Assembly: GCF_004834005.1 (NCBI RefSeq)
Contig: NZ_STFF01000004.1
Coordinates: 661,286-725,285, forward strand
DNA length: 64,000 nucleotides
Direction: 5' to 3'
DNA from: Niastella caeni
Lineage (GTDB): Bacteria > Bacteroidota > Bacteroidia > Chitinophagales > Chitinophagaceae
Part shown: positions 50,372 to 58,733 of the stretch, one piece after another
How the letters are laid out: every line of letters begins with the position of its first letter
Position numbering within the stretch: position 1 is the stretch's first letter
Notes under the pieces: model-generated
What the model saw: only the letters and a program-made list of their open reading frames with translations
What the model was told of the DNA's origin: nothing
Databases searched by the model: none
Translations under genes and position numbers: made by a program

Positions 50372-52210
50372 TTAGTTCCCTGTCGGAATAACTTCAGTTG
50401 CCTCCGTATCCAAATGCACCTTTTTAAAGCGATGCGCCTCATCTTCGGTATCGGTAGAGTTTACAGGTACCAGGGTCCATTTCTGCCGCGTTTTTCCATT
50501 CCAGGCCGATTGCAGTATGGCCGCGCCATTATTGGCTGAACCGGCAAATACATCAAGCACTTTACCGCTTGCTTTATTCACCAAACGCAACTGCCCTTTG
50601 CTACCACCTTCGAGTAAGCGCCATAGTTGACTATCATTGTCTTTGAGATCTTTCAGGTGTATCTGTACATTATCTTTTGTGCCGCCCGGCACTTCCAATG
50701 CCCGGCCACTTACTGCGCTGGTAATCTTATACCAGCCATTGCCCGCGTACTCAAAACGCCAGCGTTGGCAGTCTCTTCCATCCCACGCTGTTTGTGTAAT
50801 GCGGGCTAATGGAGCGCCCGAACAATCGCGGGTATTCAATACTTTTTTACTGTTCACATTGGTAATGCGGTAAATGCCGTTAGGTATGGTGGCAAAGGCC
50901 TGTTCTTTTTCATTATCCAGGATGCTTTTATTCATTACCATATCAGCATATTTATTCCAGTCCCAGTATTTCCCCGGGTCGGTGTGGGTATTGCCATTAT
51001 AATGCTGATGGCCTTTAATGTGTATGCCGGCTGCCAGGAAATTCGTACCAATAGTGGCTGGTCCGCGATAACAGGTGGTTTCATCAATAGCCAGGCGCGA
51101 ACAGATATTACGCACCAGGTCAGCCGAAGCGTGATACATTTTATCGGTATACCACTTACTGCCCTGTTCAACATAACCTTCGTGGTCAATACCGATCGCA
51201 TATGAATTGGCGCCCTGCGCATGGTAAGCCATATCGCTCTCTTTTACCATTTGCGATATCTGTCCATCTGTTGAACGAATGATGTAATGGGTAGAAACTG
51301 CGGCGGCCGGATTTTTAAACCAGGAAATAGTGCCCGCATAACTTCCCTGTGTGGTATGAATGGTTACATGGGTGATCTTTGTATTGTTGCGGCCGCTTTT
51401 GTAATTATTGTCATTAGCCCCTACATAAACGGCCGATGGATAATCTGCGCCGGAAACTTCTGCAGTTTCAGTAGCAGCGTTCACATCAGGCATGCGGTTA
51501 GTGGCAAATATGGAAGTGCTGTTGGCATCAGCCGCATTATTGTTGTGTAACTGAATTGAATCCTTATCAACGTTGATCTGTATTTCGGGCGATTGCAATT
51601 TGCGCAATAAAGCCACCGGAAATATTTGCTCCATTCGCACTTTAACCGGCGCTCTTTTCAGCGAAGGGAGGTTAATGCCTCGTTGCAGGTGATCATAAAT
51701 GTCATATTTGTACAGGGCCAGCGCATATTTATTGATGGTAGAACTATCATCGGGGAATTCAGCCAATAAATCGAACACAATGGCAAAACCTTCCGGGCTT
51801 ATGCGTACATCCAATTGCCTGATGCTCGCTTCACGACTTAAAAATTTGGCTACTGCCAATATCTGTAACCGCACATCTTTATTGTATTGCTCAGGTGTGA
51901 TGTTGCTGTTACTGCAAACGGTTAACAGATTATTTTTAAAATAACCACGGCCATTTTCAACCAGCCCGAACAACCCATGCCTGTGCGGCATGCCGGTACA
52001 ATTATCCGCATCGTGAACCGATGGTTGCAGGTTCGTCATGCGGGAGGCTGAATAGGCCGCCGCTTCCAGTAAGCCGCGGGGAATATTCGGATAGCGCCAA
52101 TAGGCTTCTTCGAAGTATGTTTCCAAACCCAAAATGGTTTGTTGTGCCTGCACAAACAGGTTCAACAAAATTCCCACGGTGGTTAGTGCAAGCAATTTCC
52201 GCTTTTTCAT
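50372..52210 (-). CDS. Secreted N-acetylmuramoyl-L-alanine amidase with ricin-type lectin domain
   Basis: A 612-residue secreted enzyme. The signal peptide is MKKRKLLALTTVGILLNLFV with cleavage near AQA. An N-terminal region (about 23-200) is helical. The amidase_2/PGRP-type catalytic domain spans about 275-430, with zinc-ligand candidates in THVTIHTTQGSY, GIDHEGYVEQG and GHQHYNGNTHTDPGKYWDW. A ricin-type beta-trefoil (CBM13) domain at about 445-590 shows repeated Q-x-W units (CQRWRF, SQLWRL, RQKWTL). The enzyme cleaves peptidoglycan between MurNAc and L-Ala; the lectin domain may bind glycans of self or prey. There is no immunity-like neighbour, and the signal peptide argues against a T6SS effector. 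Confidence 0.93.
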   Translation of the reverse strand: MKKRKLLALTTVGILLNLFVQAQQTILGLETYFEEAYWRYPNIPRGLLEAAAYSASRMTNLQPSVHDADNCTGMPHRHGLFGLVENGRGYFKNNLLTVCSNSNITPEQYNKDVRLQILAVAKFLSREASIRQLDVRISPEGFAIVFDLLAEFPDDSSTINKYALALYKYDIYDHLQRGINLPSLKRAPVKVRMEQIFPVALLRKLQSPEIQINVDKDSIQLHNNNAADANSTSIFATNRMPDVNAATETAEVSGADYPSAVYVGANDNNYKSGRNNTKITHVTIHTTQGSYAGTISWFKNPAAAVSTHYIIRSTDGQISQMVKESDMAYHAQGANSYAIGIDHEGYVEQGSKWYTDKMYHASADLVRNICSRLAIDETTCYRGPATIGTNFLAAGIHIKGHQHYNGNTHTDPGKYWDWNKYADMVMNKSILDNEKEQAFATIPNGIYRITNVNSKKVLNTRDCSGAPLARITQTAWDGRDCQRWRFEYAGNGWYKITSAVSGRALEVPGGTKDNVQIHLKDLKDNDSQLWRLLEGGSKGQLRLVNKASGKVLDVFAGSANNGAAILQSAWNGKTRQKWTLVPVNSTDTEDEAHRFKKVHLDTEATEVIPTGN

Positions 52211-52240
52211 AATTAAACGGGTTTAAATGTTATGTCGTCA

Positions 52241-52460
52241 ATCGGCAAACGTGAAACCAATGCAGGCATCACAACTACTGTTTTTCATTGCACTTTATAG
52301 TCAAATATGATTCATCAAACGGTAATGTTAACACGAACTTCGTGGTATTCCGTTTCACGTTTCACCTTTCACGTTCACGATAAAATTTATGAGGCTGGCA
52401 AAACGAACGCGAACTCCGAATCCTTTTCACGTTTGCCGTTTGCCGTTTGCCGTTTCACGA
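52241..52460. repeat. Inverted cgtgaaacggcaaac arms, multiple copies
   Basis: One short arm (atcggcaaacgtgaaacc, 52241-52258) faces two longer inverted arms: 52349-52380 (tccgtttcacgtttcacctt, then tcacgttcacga) and 52423-52460. The latter contains the 7-mer gtttgcc three times in tandem. They lie in a 631-bp region (52211-52841) between the amidase start and the M48 gene stop; no gene is seen there. Confidence 0.75.
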
Positions 52461-52776
52461 TTTTATGTGGCATGCAAAACGGATATGTGGATCTTTAAAC
52501 GGTCCTGCTATATTTTAACACCGGCGAGGGGAAAGCCGGTTATTGTAAAGCGGTAGAAAACCTGACCTTAACCGCGTATACTTATAGCAGCATGTTTAGG
52601 GAAGATGTGGTACGAATTTTCACCGGGGTAGAAAACAAGCTATGTGCCACATTTAGCTTTAAAATCATAAAATGGGGCATTAACCAGGTTGGTTATGCAC
52701 ATTGTGCGAGGGAGGGTTCGGTTATTACGAAGAAGTATCGTATATCTACCCGAGGAGTGTAGTGCAAACAGTACGG

Positions 52777-52814
52777 CATAAAAAAAGCGTTCTCCCAACC
52801 TGGGCCGGGAGAAC
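52777..52814 (-). terminator. Intrinsic terminator of the M48 protease gene
   Basis: gcgttctccc (52785-52794) pairs with gggagaacgc (52805-52814), a perfect 10-bp stem. On the minus strand it is followed by TTTTTTTATG. It starts 27 nt after the protease stop codon. Confidence 0.88.
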
Positions 52815-52841
52815 GCCGCGATCACATTATGGAAACAAATG

Positions 52842-53663
52842 CTATTTTCCCACTGGTTTGTAATATTGCAAAGCTTCGGGCATCAGTTCCCTGAGCCTGG
52901 CTATACGGGTATCTTCTGCCGGGTGGGTGCTTAATATTTCCGGTGGTTTTGAACCGCCTGAAGCAGCCTTCATCCTTTCCCATAAAGGAATTGCTTCCTG
53001 GGGATTGTACCCGGCCATAGCAGAGAATATGAGGCCGTAGCGGTCGGCTTCCAGCTCCTGTTTACGGGAGAAAGGCAATAAAGCGCCCACATTACTACCA
53101 ATACCATAAGCGCTCAACAAAACATTCTGGGCCGCGGCGCTTTTATTGGCAATGGCTACCGATAACGCCTGCCCACCCAATTGTTGAACGGTTGCCTGGC
53201 TCATTCTTTCATTACCATGCTTGGCCAGTGCATGGGCAATTTCATGGCCTACAACAACTGCCAGGGCTGCTTCGTTCTGGGTAATGGGCAATAAGCCGGT
53301 ATACACCACAATTTTACCACCGGGCATACACCAGGCGTTCACTTCTTTTGAATCAACCAGGTTATATTCCCATTTATAGCCTTCCAGTTCCTGGGTAAGG
53401 CCTTTAGTTGCATAATATTGATTGATGGCTGCAACCAGCCGGGCTCCTACCCTGCGCACCATTTCTGCATCCTTGCTTGCGCTGGAGCTAACGACCTTAT
53501 TCTGGCTTAAAAACTGCTGGTACTGCTGGGCAGCCATAGATTGAATATCGGCCTCATTGAAAAGAGATAGCTGTTTCCTGCCCGTAATGGCGTTCTGTGA
53601 GCAGGACGTTATACCTGTTGCCAACACGGCAGCAATAATAACTTTATGCATAGTTTGTTTCAT
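52842..53663 (-). CDS. M48-family metallopeptidase lipoprotein
   Basis: A 273-residue lipoprotein protease. The lipobox is ITSC with Cys21, after MKQTMHKVIIAAVLATGITS. The zinc-binding HEIAH motif (in VVGHEIAHALAKHGNERMSQ) and the downstream glutamate in KQELEADRYGL are present, so the active site is complete. The family (LoiP/BepA/YggG-like) degrades misfolded envelope proteins under stress. The C-terminal segment LSTHPAEDTRIARLREL is also typical. It is a single gene with its own -7 element and terminator. Confidence 0.94.
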   Translation of the reverse strand: MKQTMHKVIIAAVLATGITSCSQNAITGRKQLSLFNEADIQSMAAQQYQQFLSQNKVVSSSASKDAEMVRRVGARLVAAINQYYATKGLTQELEGYKWEYNLVDSKEVNAWCMPGGKIVVYTGLLPITQNEAALAVVVGHEIAHALAKHGNERMSQATVQQLGGQALSVAIANKSAAAQNVLLSAYGIGSNVGALLPFSRKQELEADRYGLIFSAMAGYNPQEAIPLWERMKAASGGSKPPEILSTHPAEDTRIARLRELMPEALQYYKPVGK

Positions 53664-53716
53664 TTCTGTGGGTTTACTTCTATTTATTTAAACAATCCTT
53701 GTACCAACCTGTTCGG

Positions 53717-53724
53717 CAAAATTA
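53717..53724 (-). promoter_or_regulatory. Candidate -7 element for the M48 protease gene
   Basis: On the minus strand TAATTTTG matches TAnnTTTG exactly, 53 nt upstream of the start codon. Just upstream of it an inverted repeat cctgc (53731-53735)/gcagg (53743-53747) covers the -33 area and could be an operator. Confidence 0.4.
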
Positions 53725-53875
53725 TAGGAGCCTGCTATTTAGGCAGGTCATAACTCATTCTTTAACAAACTTATAAAATGAAAACAACAACATCAAATTA
53801 TGAAATAAGATAGTATGTGACAACCCAGACTGGATGTACCCTTTGTTGTATGGGAATTAAATACCTCAAATGGAA

Positions 53876-54007
53876 TACAAGCTGAAAGCTGCAAGCCGCA
53901 AGCCTAAAGCTAAAGGCAATAGAATGTAATAGGTTAATGAGTTATTAAGTTAGTAAGTTGAAGTATAACTTATAACGAACGAAAAACTTATGAACTAACA
54001 AACTTAT
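53876..54007. repeat. agctgcaagccgcaag and inverted gttattaagttagtaag arms at the plsY stop
   Basis: After an aagctgaaagctgcaagccg stretch (53879-53910), arm 53933-53959 (ttaatgagttattaagttag, then taagttg) faces arm 53984-54007 (aaacttatgaactaacaaac, then ttatt). The second arm contains the plsY stop codon (54004-54006). The 340-bp gap has no gene. Confidence 0.75.
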
Positions 54008-54663
54008 TGTTTGCGTCTTCTTTCTTTACGGCGATCGCGGTATTTTAAAATAGGCACTTTGCTTTCGCTGCCGCGCAATAAACGGGTGATGTTCTTTTGA
54101 TGGGTGAGCAGAACCAACAGGGCCACGGCAATTGCAAACGCCCGGTACAGCGGTTCTTTTTCATTAAAAATGACGAGAATAAAAACGGCAAATGCTATGC
54201 TGGCTAAAATTGAGCTGAGGGAAACAAATCGGGTGAGATATAATACCAGGAGGAAAATACCCACACACAATACGGCCACTAAAGGCTGAATGGCCAATAC
54301 CATCCCGAACAGGGTGGCAACCCCCTTTCCGCCCCTAAAATCGGCCCAGATTGGAAAAATATGGCCCAATACAGCGGCTAAACCCAGGCCCACCATAAAG
54401 TTGGTCCTGTCCCACTCATTGGTCATATTCATATAATAAGGAAGAAGAATATAAAGACTGGTGGCGGCTACGCCTTTCAGCATGTCTATGATCATTACGA
54501 AAGTGCCCCAGCGGGAGCCTAATACGCGGAAAGTATTGGTAGCACCGGCGTTTCCGCTGCCATATTCACGGATATCGATCCCAAAAAATCCTTTACTAAC
54601 CCAAACCGCTGTTGGGATAGAGCCGATCAAATATGCTATTACAATGAGTAATGCTTCTTTCAT
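54004..54663 (-). CDS. plsY: Glycerol-3-phosphate acyltransferase PlsY
   Basis: A 219-residue polytopic inner-membrane enzyme that transfers an acyl group from acyl-phosphate to glycerol-3-phosphate, the first step of phospholipid synthesis. The three conserved cytoplasmic loops are visible: GSIPTAVWVSK near the N-terminus, GSGNAGATNTFRVLGSRWG (phosphate-binding) and ADFRGGKGVATLFG. About five membrane segments are present. The basic tail (KYRDRRKERRRKQ) is unremarkable. It is 79 bp downstream of prmA and may share its transcript. Confidence 0.96.
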   Translation of the reverse strand: MKEALLIVIAYLIGSIPTAVWVSKGFFGIDIREYGSGNAGATNTFRVLGSRWGTFVMIIDMLKGVAATSLYILLPYYMNMTNEWDRTNFMVGLGLAAVLGHIFPIWADFRGGKGVATLFGMVLAIQPLVAVLCVGIFLLVLYLTRFVSLSSILASIAFAVFILVIFNEKEPLYRAFAIAVALLVLLTHQKNITRLLRGSESKVPILKYRDRRKERRRKQ

Positions 54664-54742
54664 TGAATAGTTGGTTGAAGTTAGATAACGAAAATATGGA
54701 AAAAAAGTTAATTAAATGGTAACTATCAATTTATTGTGTTTA

Positions 54743-55558
54743 TTATTTTTTTAACATCAAACATATCCAATCGCCTCTGGTCTTTTGCTCATAAACTAAT
54801 AGCCCACCGTTTGCAGCGGATGCTTCCATATCTGGTTTATCTCCAATTAAAAGCCCGCTCATAATTACAACGCCCCCTGGTGTTAAATGTTGTTTAATTG
54901 CATCCATATTTGCTATCAACACGTGTTTATTGATATTGGCCAGGATAATATCATAAACACTTGACATTTGTAAACTTTCTGCCTGCTCTATTGTGATGTT
55001 TGAACAGTGATTAAGCGCAATATTTTCTTTACCGTTCGTAATGCTCCATTCGTCGTTATCGATAGCTGTTATATGCGCTGCGCCCAGCCTTTCTGCCAGT
55101 ATAGCCAGCACACCGGTCCCAGTTCCAAAGTCGAGCACTGTTTTACCGGTGAAGGATAGCTGCTGCATCTGTTGTATCATCAAATGCGTGGTAGCATGAT
55201 GCCCGGTGCCAAAACTCATTTTGGGTGTGATGATGATCTCATGCTGTACATTTTGAAGCGGAGCATGAAAATGCGCGCGGATGCCACAGAAGTCACCGAT
55301 GATCACCGGTTGAAAGTTCTGCTCCCATTCTTCATTCCAGTTCTTTGGTGCAATCACTTCTTTTGTCAATGTAATGCCCGTACCGGCAATCAAATTGTAA
55401 GTCTCCGGTTCATTGAACTGGTCGTGAGGGATGTAAGCAGACATATAATTGGCGCCTTCTTCAAATCCTTCAAAACCCAGGTCTGAAAGCTGGGCAATCA
55501 GTATTTCCTGCTGTTCTTTCGAGACCGGCTGGAATTTGATGTGTATGTAGTTTTTCAT
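54743..55558 (-). CDS. prmA: Ribosomal protein L11 methyltransferase PrmA
   Basis: A 271-residue SAM-dependent methyltransferase that methylates ribosomal protein L11. The N-terminal substrate-binding domain (about 1-95) begins MKNYIHIKFQPVSKEQQEIL. The catalytic domain has MSFGTGHHATTHLM and the SAM-binding motif DFGTGTGVLAILAERLGAAH, then the acidic AIDNDEWSITN and the LANINKHVLI motif equivalent to the (D/N)PPY-type site. It is between pnp and plsY, separated from pnp by a clear terminator. Confidence 0.96.
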   Translation of the reverse strand: MKNYIHIKFQPVSKEQQEILIAQLSDLGFEGFEEGANYMSAYIPHDQFNEPETYNLIAGTGITLTKEVIAPKNWNEEWEQNFQPVIIGDFCGIRAHFHAPLQNVQHEIIITPKMSFGTGHHATTHLMIQQMQQLSFTGKTVLDFGTGTGVLAILAERLGAAHITAIDNDEWSITNGKENIALNHCSNITIEQAESLQMSSVYDIILANINKHVLIANMDAIKQHLTPGGVVIMSGLLIGDKPDMEASAANGGLLVYEQKTRGDWICLMLKK

Positions 55559-55582
55559 TTATAAATAGAATGGATCATTGTA

Positions 55583-55619
55583 ATTAAAAAAGGTCTGTAA
55601 TTGTAGTTACAGACCTTTT
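55583..55619 (-). terminator. Intrinsic terminator between pnp and prmA
   Basis: aaaaggtctgtaa (55588-55600) and ttacagacctttt (55607-55619) form a perfect 13-bp stem with a 6-nt loop. On the minus strand it continues into T residues (ACCTTTTTTAATTAC). It ends pnp transcripts after the word repeat at 55619-55750. Confidence 0.88.
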
Positions 55620-55750
55620 ATCGTGAAACGTGAAATGGCAAACGTGAAAAAGTTCGAAGCTCGCGATTAATTTTGTGTCTCGCTTCTTTCAGCTAAACAT
55701 GAAACGTGAATTTGTATTGGTTTTCACGTTTCACGTTTGCCGTTTCACGT
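55619..55750. repeat. Inverted cgtgaaacgtgaaatgg arms after pnp
   Basis: Arm 55620-55648 (tcgtgaaacgtgaaatggca, then aacgtgaaa) faces arm 55721-55750 (ttttcacgtttcacgtttgc, then cgtttcacgt). The second arm ends one base from the pnp stop codon (55752-55754). The intrinsic terminator lies directly beyond, so pnp has two hairpins in series at its 3' end. Confidence 0.8.
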
Positions 55751-55751
55751 A

Positions 55752-57899
55752 TTAAGATGCCGGACTTTCGGGTTTCCTTCCTTCAGGCTTCGGCATTAAG
55801 ATCTTGCGGCTGAGTTTGAACTTGCCGGTCTTATGATCTATACCTATCAGTTTCACTTTCACCTTTTCACCTTCTTTCAGCACACCTTCCATGGTTTCCA
55901 AACGCTTCCAGCTTATTTCACTGATGTGTAACAACCCTTGTTTGCCAGGTAAGAATTCAACGAATGCGCCGAACTCTTTAATGCCTTTCACCGTGGCTTC
56001 GTATACAGAACCTACTTCAGGAACGGCAACAATGCCTTTGATCCAGGCAACGGCTTTATCGAGCCCTTCCTTGGCCGGACTAAAGATGCTAACCTCACCG
56101 TAGTTACCAACTTCTTCAATGTTGATGGTAGCGCCGGTTTCGCGTTGAATTTCCTGAATGATCTTGCCCTGGGGCCCGATCACCGCACCAATAAATTCTT
56201 TGTCGATGAACAGTTTCTCCATTCTCGGCGCATGTGGTTTCACCTCGCTTCTGGCTTCGCCAATGCTTTCATACATGGCTTCAACGATGTGAAGGCGGCC
56301 TTTGCGGGCCTGCTCCAGCGCTTCGCGCATGGTGTCCATGCTTAAACCGTCTATCTTGATATCCATTTGTACACCGCAAATACCATCGCGGGTACCGGTT
56401 ACTTTAAAGTCCATATCACCCAGGTGATCTTCATCGCCCAGGATGTCGGTAAGAATAGCGTATTTACCATCGCTTCCGCGGGTGATCAATCCCATGGCCA
56501 CACCACTTACGTGTTTGGGAATTGGTACACCGGCATCCATCAACGCCAGCGAACCGGCGCAAACTGTTGCCATGGAAGAAGAACCATTCGACTCCAGAAT
56601 ATCGCTCACAATACGAACGGTATAAGGATATTCATTGCCCGGCATCATTTTTTTCAGCGAACGCATGGCCAGGTTACCGTGACCAACTTCGCGACGGCCG
56701 GGAGCGCGCATCATTTTTACTTCACCGGTTGAGAACGGCGGGAAGTTATAATGCAGAATGAATTTTGTATAATCAGACACGGCAGCGCTTTCTACCAGCA
56801 GTTCATCTAAAGGCGTACCTAAAGTAACCGTGGTTAAAGATTGCGTTTCACCGCGGGTGAACAGTGCAGAACCGTGAGGAGAAGGTAACACATCTACTTC
56901 CATGTTCAAGGGACGAACCTGGTCGAGCTGACGGCCATCCAAACGGATACGGTCGTCAAGGATCATGTTACGTACCACTTCCCATTGCAGGTCGTCGAAA
57001 TATTTCTTGGCCAGTTTCTTCACATCATCTTCCGCTTCTTCGCCCAGGCTGGTGATCAGTTCTTCTTTTACTTTATCAATAGCGTCGCTTCTGTCGTGTT
57101 TGGCAGAAGCTGAGCGGGAAATTTGATAGATCTTATCCTTGGCAAAATCGGTTACTTTTTGTTGCAGCTCGGCATTTTGCTCGGGCTTGGTGTACTCCCT
57201 TTTACCGGCTACGCCAACTTTAGCCCGCAATTCTTCCTGGGCCTTGATCTGAAGGCGGATAGCTTCGTGTGCAATTTCCAGGGCTTTCACCAGGTCTTCT
57301 TCACTGCATTCTTCCGCTTCACCTTCCACCATCATCAGGTTTTTGCTGGTGGCGCCAATGATGAAGTCCATATCGGCTTTAGCCAGCTCTGTACGGGTGG
57401 GGTTTACGATGAATTGTCCTTCTACGCGGCCAATCCGAACTTCAGAAATGATCTCCTTAACGGGAACATCCGAAACAGCCAGCGCTGCCGAGGCGGCCAG
57501 GCATGCCAATGCATCGGGCATTACTTCTTTATCGCTTGAAATAAGCGTTATAAGTACCTGAACATCACAGAAATAATCTTCAGGGAAAAGCGGACGCAAA
57601 GCACGGTCAATTAACCGGCTAACCAGTACTTCATAATCGCTCAGTTTGCCTTCGCGTTTGAAGAATGAGCCGGGAATACGGCCGGCTGAAGCAAATTTCT
57701 CATTGTAATCAACTACCAGTGGAAAGAACGATTGTCCTTCCTTGGGTTCTTTATTGGCAACTACGGTGGCTAATATAATGCAATTGCCCTGGCGAACGGT
57801 AACGGCTCCGTCGGCCTGACGAGCCAGGCGGCCGGTTTCAATAGAAACTTCGCGTCCGCCCCCTATATCAAAAGTTACGCTAATTGGTTGAGAGAGCAT
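55752..57899 (-). CDS. pnp: Polyribonucleotide nucleotidyltransferase (PNPase)
   Basis: A 715-residue 3'-5' phosphorolytic exoribonuclease. Two RNase PH domains are seen (about 10-235 and 310-545; the second with FPPFSTGEVKMMRAPGRREV and ILGDEDHLGDMDFKVTGTRD), joined by a helical linker. A KH domain (GPQGKIIQEIQRETGATINI) and an S1 domain (VGSVYEATVKGIKEFGAFVE) are at the C-terminus. The catalytic aspartates of the second PH core (DILGDEDHLGDMDFK) are intact. It lies 172 bp downstream of rpsO, a widely conserved pairing, with a terminator between them. Confidence 0.97.
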   Translation of the reverse strand: MLSQPISVTFDIGGGREVSIETGRLARQADGAVTVRQGNCIILATVVANKEPKEGQSFFPLVVDYNEKFASAGRIPGSFFKREGKLSDYEVLVSRLIDRALRPLFPEDYFCDVQVLITLISSDKEVMPDALACLAASAALAVSDVPVKEIISEVRIGRVEGQFIVNPTRTELAKADMDFIIGATSKNLMMVEGEAEECSEEDLVKALEIAHEAIRLQIKAQEELRAKVGVAGKREYTKPEQNAELQQKVTDFAKDKIYQISRSASAKHDRSDAIDKVKEELITSLGEEAEDDVKKLAKKYFDDLQWEVVRNMILDDRIRLDGRQLDQVRPLNMEVDVLPSPHGSALFTRGETQSLTTVTLGTPLDELLVESAAVSDYTKFILHYNFPPFSTGEVKMMRAPGRREVGHGNLAMRSLKKMMPGNEYPYTVRIVSDILESNGSSSMATVCAGSLALMDAGVPIPKHVSGVAMGLITRGSDGKYAILTDILGDEDHLGDMDFKVTGTRDGICGVQMDIKIDGLSMDTMREALEQARKGRLHIVEAMYESIGEARSEVKPHAPRMEKLFIDKEFIGAVIGPQGKIIQEIQRETGATINIEEVGNYGEVSIFSPAKEGLDKAVAWIKGIVAVPEVGSVYEATVKGIKEFGAFVEFLPGKQGLLHISEISWKRLETMEGVLKEGEKVKVKLIGIDHKTGKFKLSRKILMPKPEGRKPESPAS

Positions 57900-58018
57900 A
57901 TCTAAATTGTAGTTTAATGGTCGCTATTACAACCTGCATGGAGGTGGGATGTTGAGCGGGCGATAATCAGCAACCGGTTATTAAAGCAACAAGTTCAGAA
58001 AAAAAGTATATCAAAAAC

Positions 58019-58053
58019 AACTATTCCCAACCGGCATACAGTTGGGAATAGTT
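58019..58053 (-). terminator. Intrinsic terminator of rpsO
   Basis: aactattcccaac (58019-58031) and gttgggaatagtt (58041-58053) form a perfect 13-bp stem with a 9-nt loop. On the minus strand it is followed by GTTTTTGATATACTTTTTTT. It lies 18 nt after the rpsO stop. Confidence 0.88.
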
Positions 58054-58071
58054 ATCTATAATATAGTATAC

Positions 58072-58344
58072 TTATTTTCTGATACCAAGTTTTTCGATCA
58101 GTGCGCGGTAACCTTGCAGGTTATGCTTGCTTAAATAATTCAGCAGGCGTTTACGCTGGCCCACCATTGTCATCAGACCGCGGTGAGTAGAAAAATCCTT
58201 CTTATTTTGTTGAAGGTGTAAAGAAATACTGTTAATGCGTTCTGTCAACAACGCAATTTGTCCCTCTATGGAACCTGTGTTTGTAGCTTTGCCACCATGT
58301 TGTGCAAATATGCTCGAAACTTTCTCTTTTGTTAAATAAGGCAT
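58072..58344 (-). CDS. rpsO: 30S ribosomal protein S15
   Basis: A 90-residue small-subunit protein, started at 58344 (MPYLTKEKVSSIFAQHGGKA). The frame is open for eight more codons, but S15 is normally 88-90 residues. The conserved S15 core is present: TGSIEGQIALLTERINSISL, HLQQNKKDFSTHRGLMTMVG and QRKRLLNYLSKHN, which bind 16S rRNA in the central domain. Its own terminator separates it from pnp downstream, as in many bacteria. Confidence 0.96.
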   Translation of the reverse strand: MPYLTKEKVSSIFAQHGGKATNTGSIEGQIALLTERINSISLHLQQNKKDFSTHRGLMTMVGQRKRLLNYLSKHNLQGYRALIEKLGIRK

Positions 58345-58391
58345 CTCAAATTGTTTAATGACATCCAAAAATTATCTTCTTATTTTGCCGG

Positions 58392-58399
58392 CAAAGGTA
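58392..58399 (-). promoter_or_regulatory. Candidate -7 element for rpsO
   Basis: On the minus strand TACCTTTG matches TAnnTTTG exactly, 47 nt upstream of the rpsO start codon. No TTG box is seen at the usual distance. Confidence 0.45.
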
Positions 58400-58510
58400 T
58401 GTAATAAATTCTTATTGAGTTGATAGTGTGGGGATATTTTTTTAAAAAAAGCTATTTTTGGCCGTTTGAAGGTAATCAATAAAAAACAATCTTAATATTG
58501 AAAAAGAGCA

Positions 58511-58678
58511 GTTTGTGGTTTGTTGTTTATGGTTTGTAGTTGACGCCTGATTTCGAGGATCGCTATTAATCACCCAGCTCGTAAAATCACAAAATAGCCC
58601 TTATTTTGAGGCCCCAAATTAATTATGAATCCGGAAAAGCGTCGGAACCACTAACTACAAACCGCAAACCACAAACAG
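58511..58678. repeat. Inverted gtttgtggtttgttg arms between rpsO and the glycosyltransferase genes
   Basis: Arm 58511-58542 (gtttgtggtttgttgtttat, then ggtttgtagttg) faces arm 58648-58678 (ccactaactacaaaccgcaa, then accacaaacag), with about 105 nt between. This pair lies in a 389-bp gap between divergently transcribed genes, not after a stop codon. Confidence 0.75.
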
Positions 58679-58733
58679 TAACTAATTAACCATCAGTAAA
58701 TTAACTATAAAATAGCTACCCTAAAAAAACCGA

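Noticed and set aside
50372..52210. Amidase considered as a T6SS effector
   Set aside because: It has a signal peptide and a lectin domain and is far from the T6SS locus with no immunity-like neighbour, so secretion by the general pathway is more likely.
52640..52825. A 61-codon open frame before the M48 protease gene
   Set aside because: It overlaps the intrinsic terminator of that gene and shows no protein-like features.
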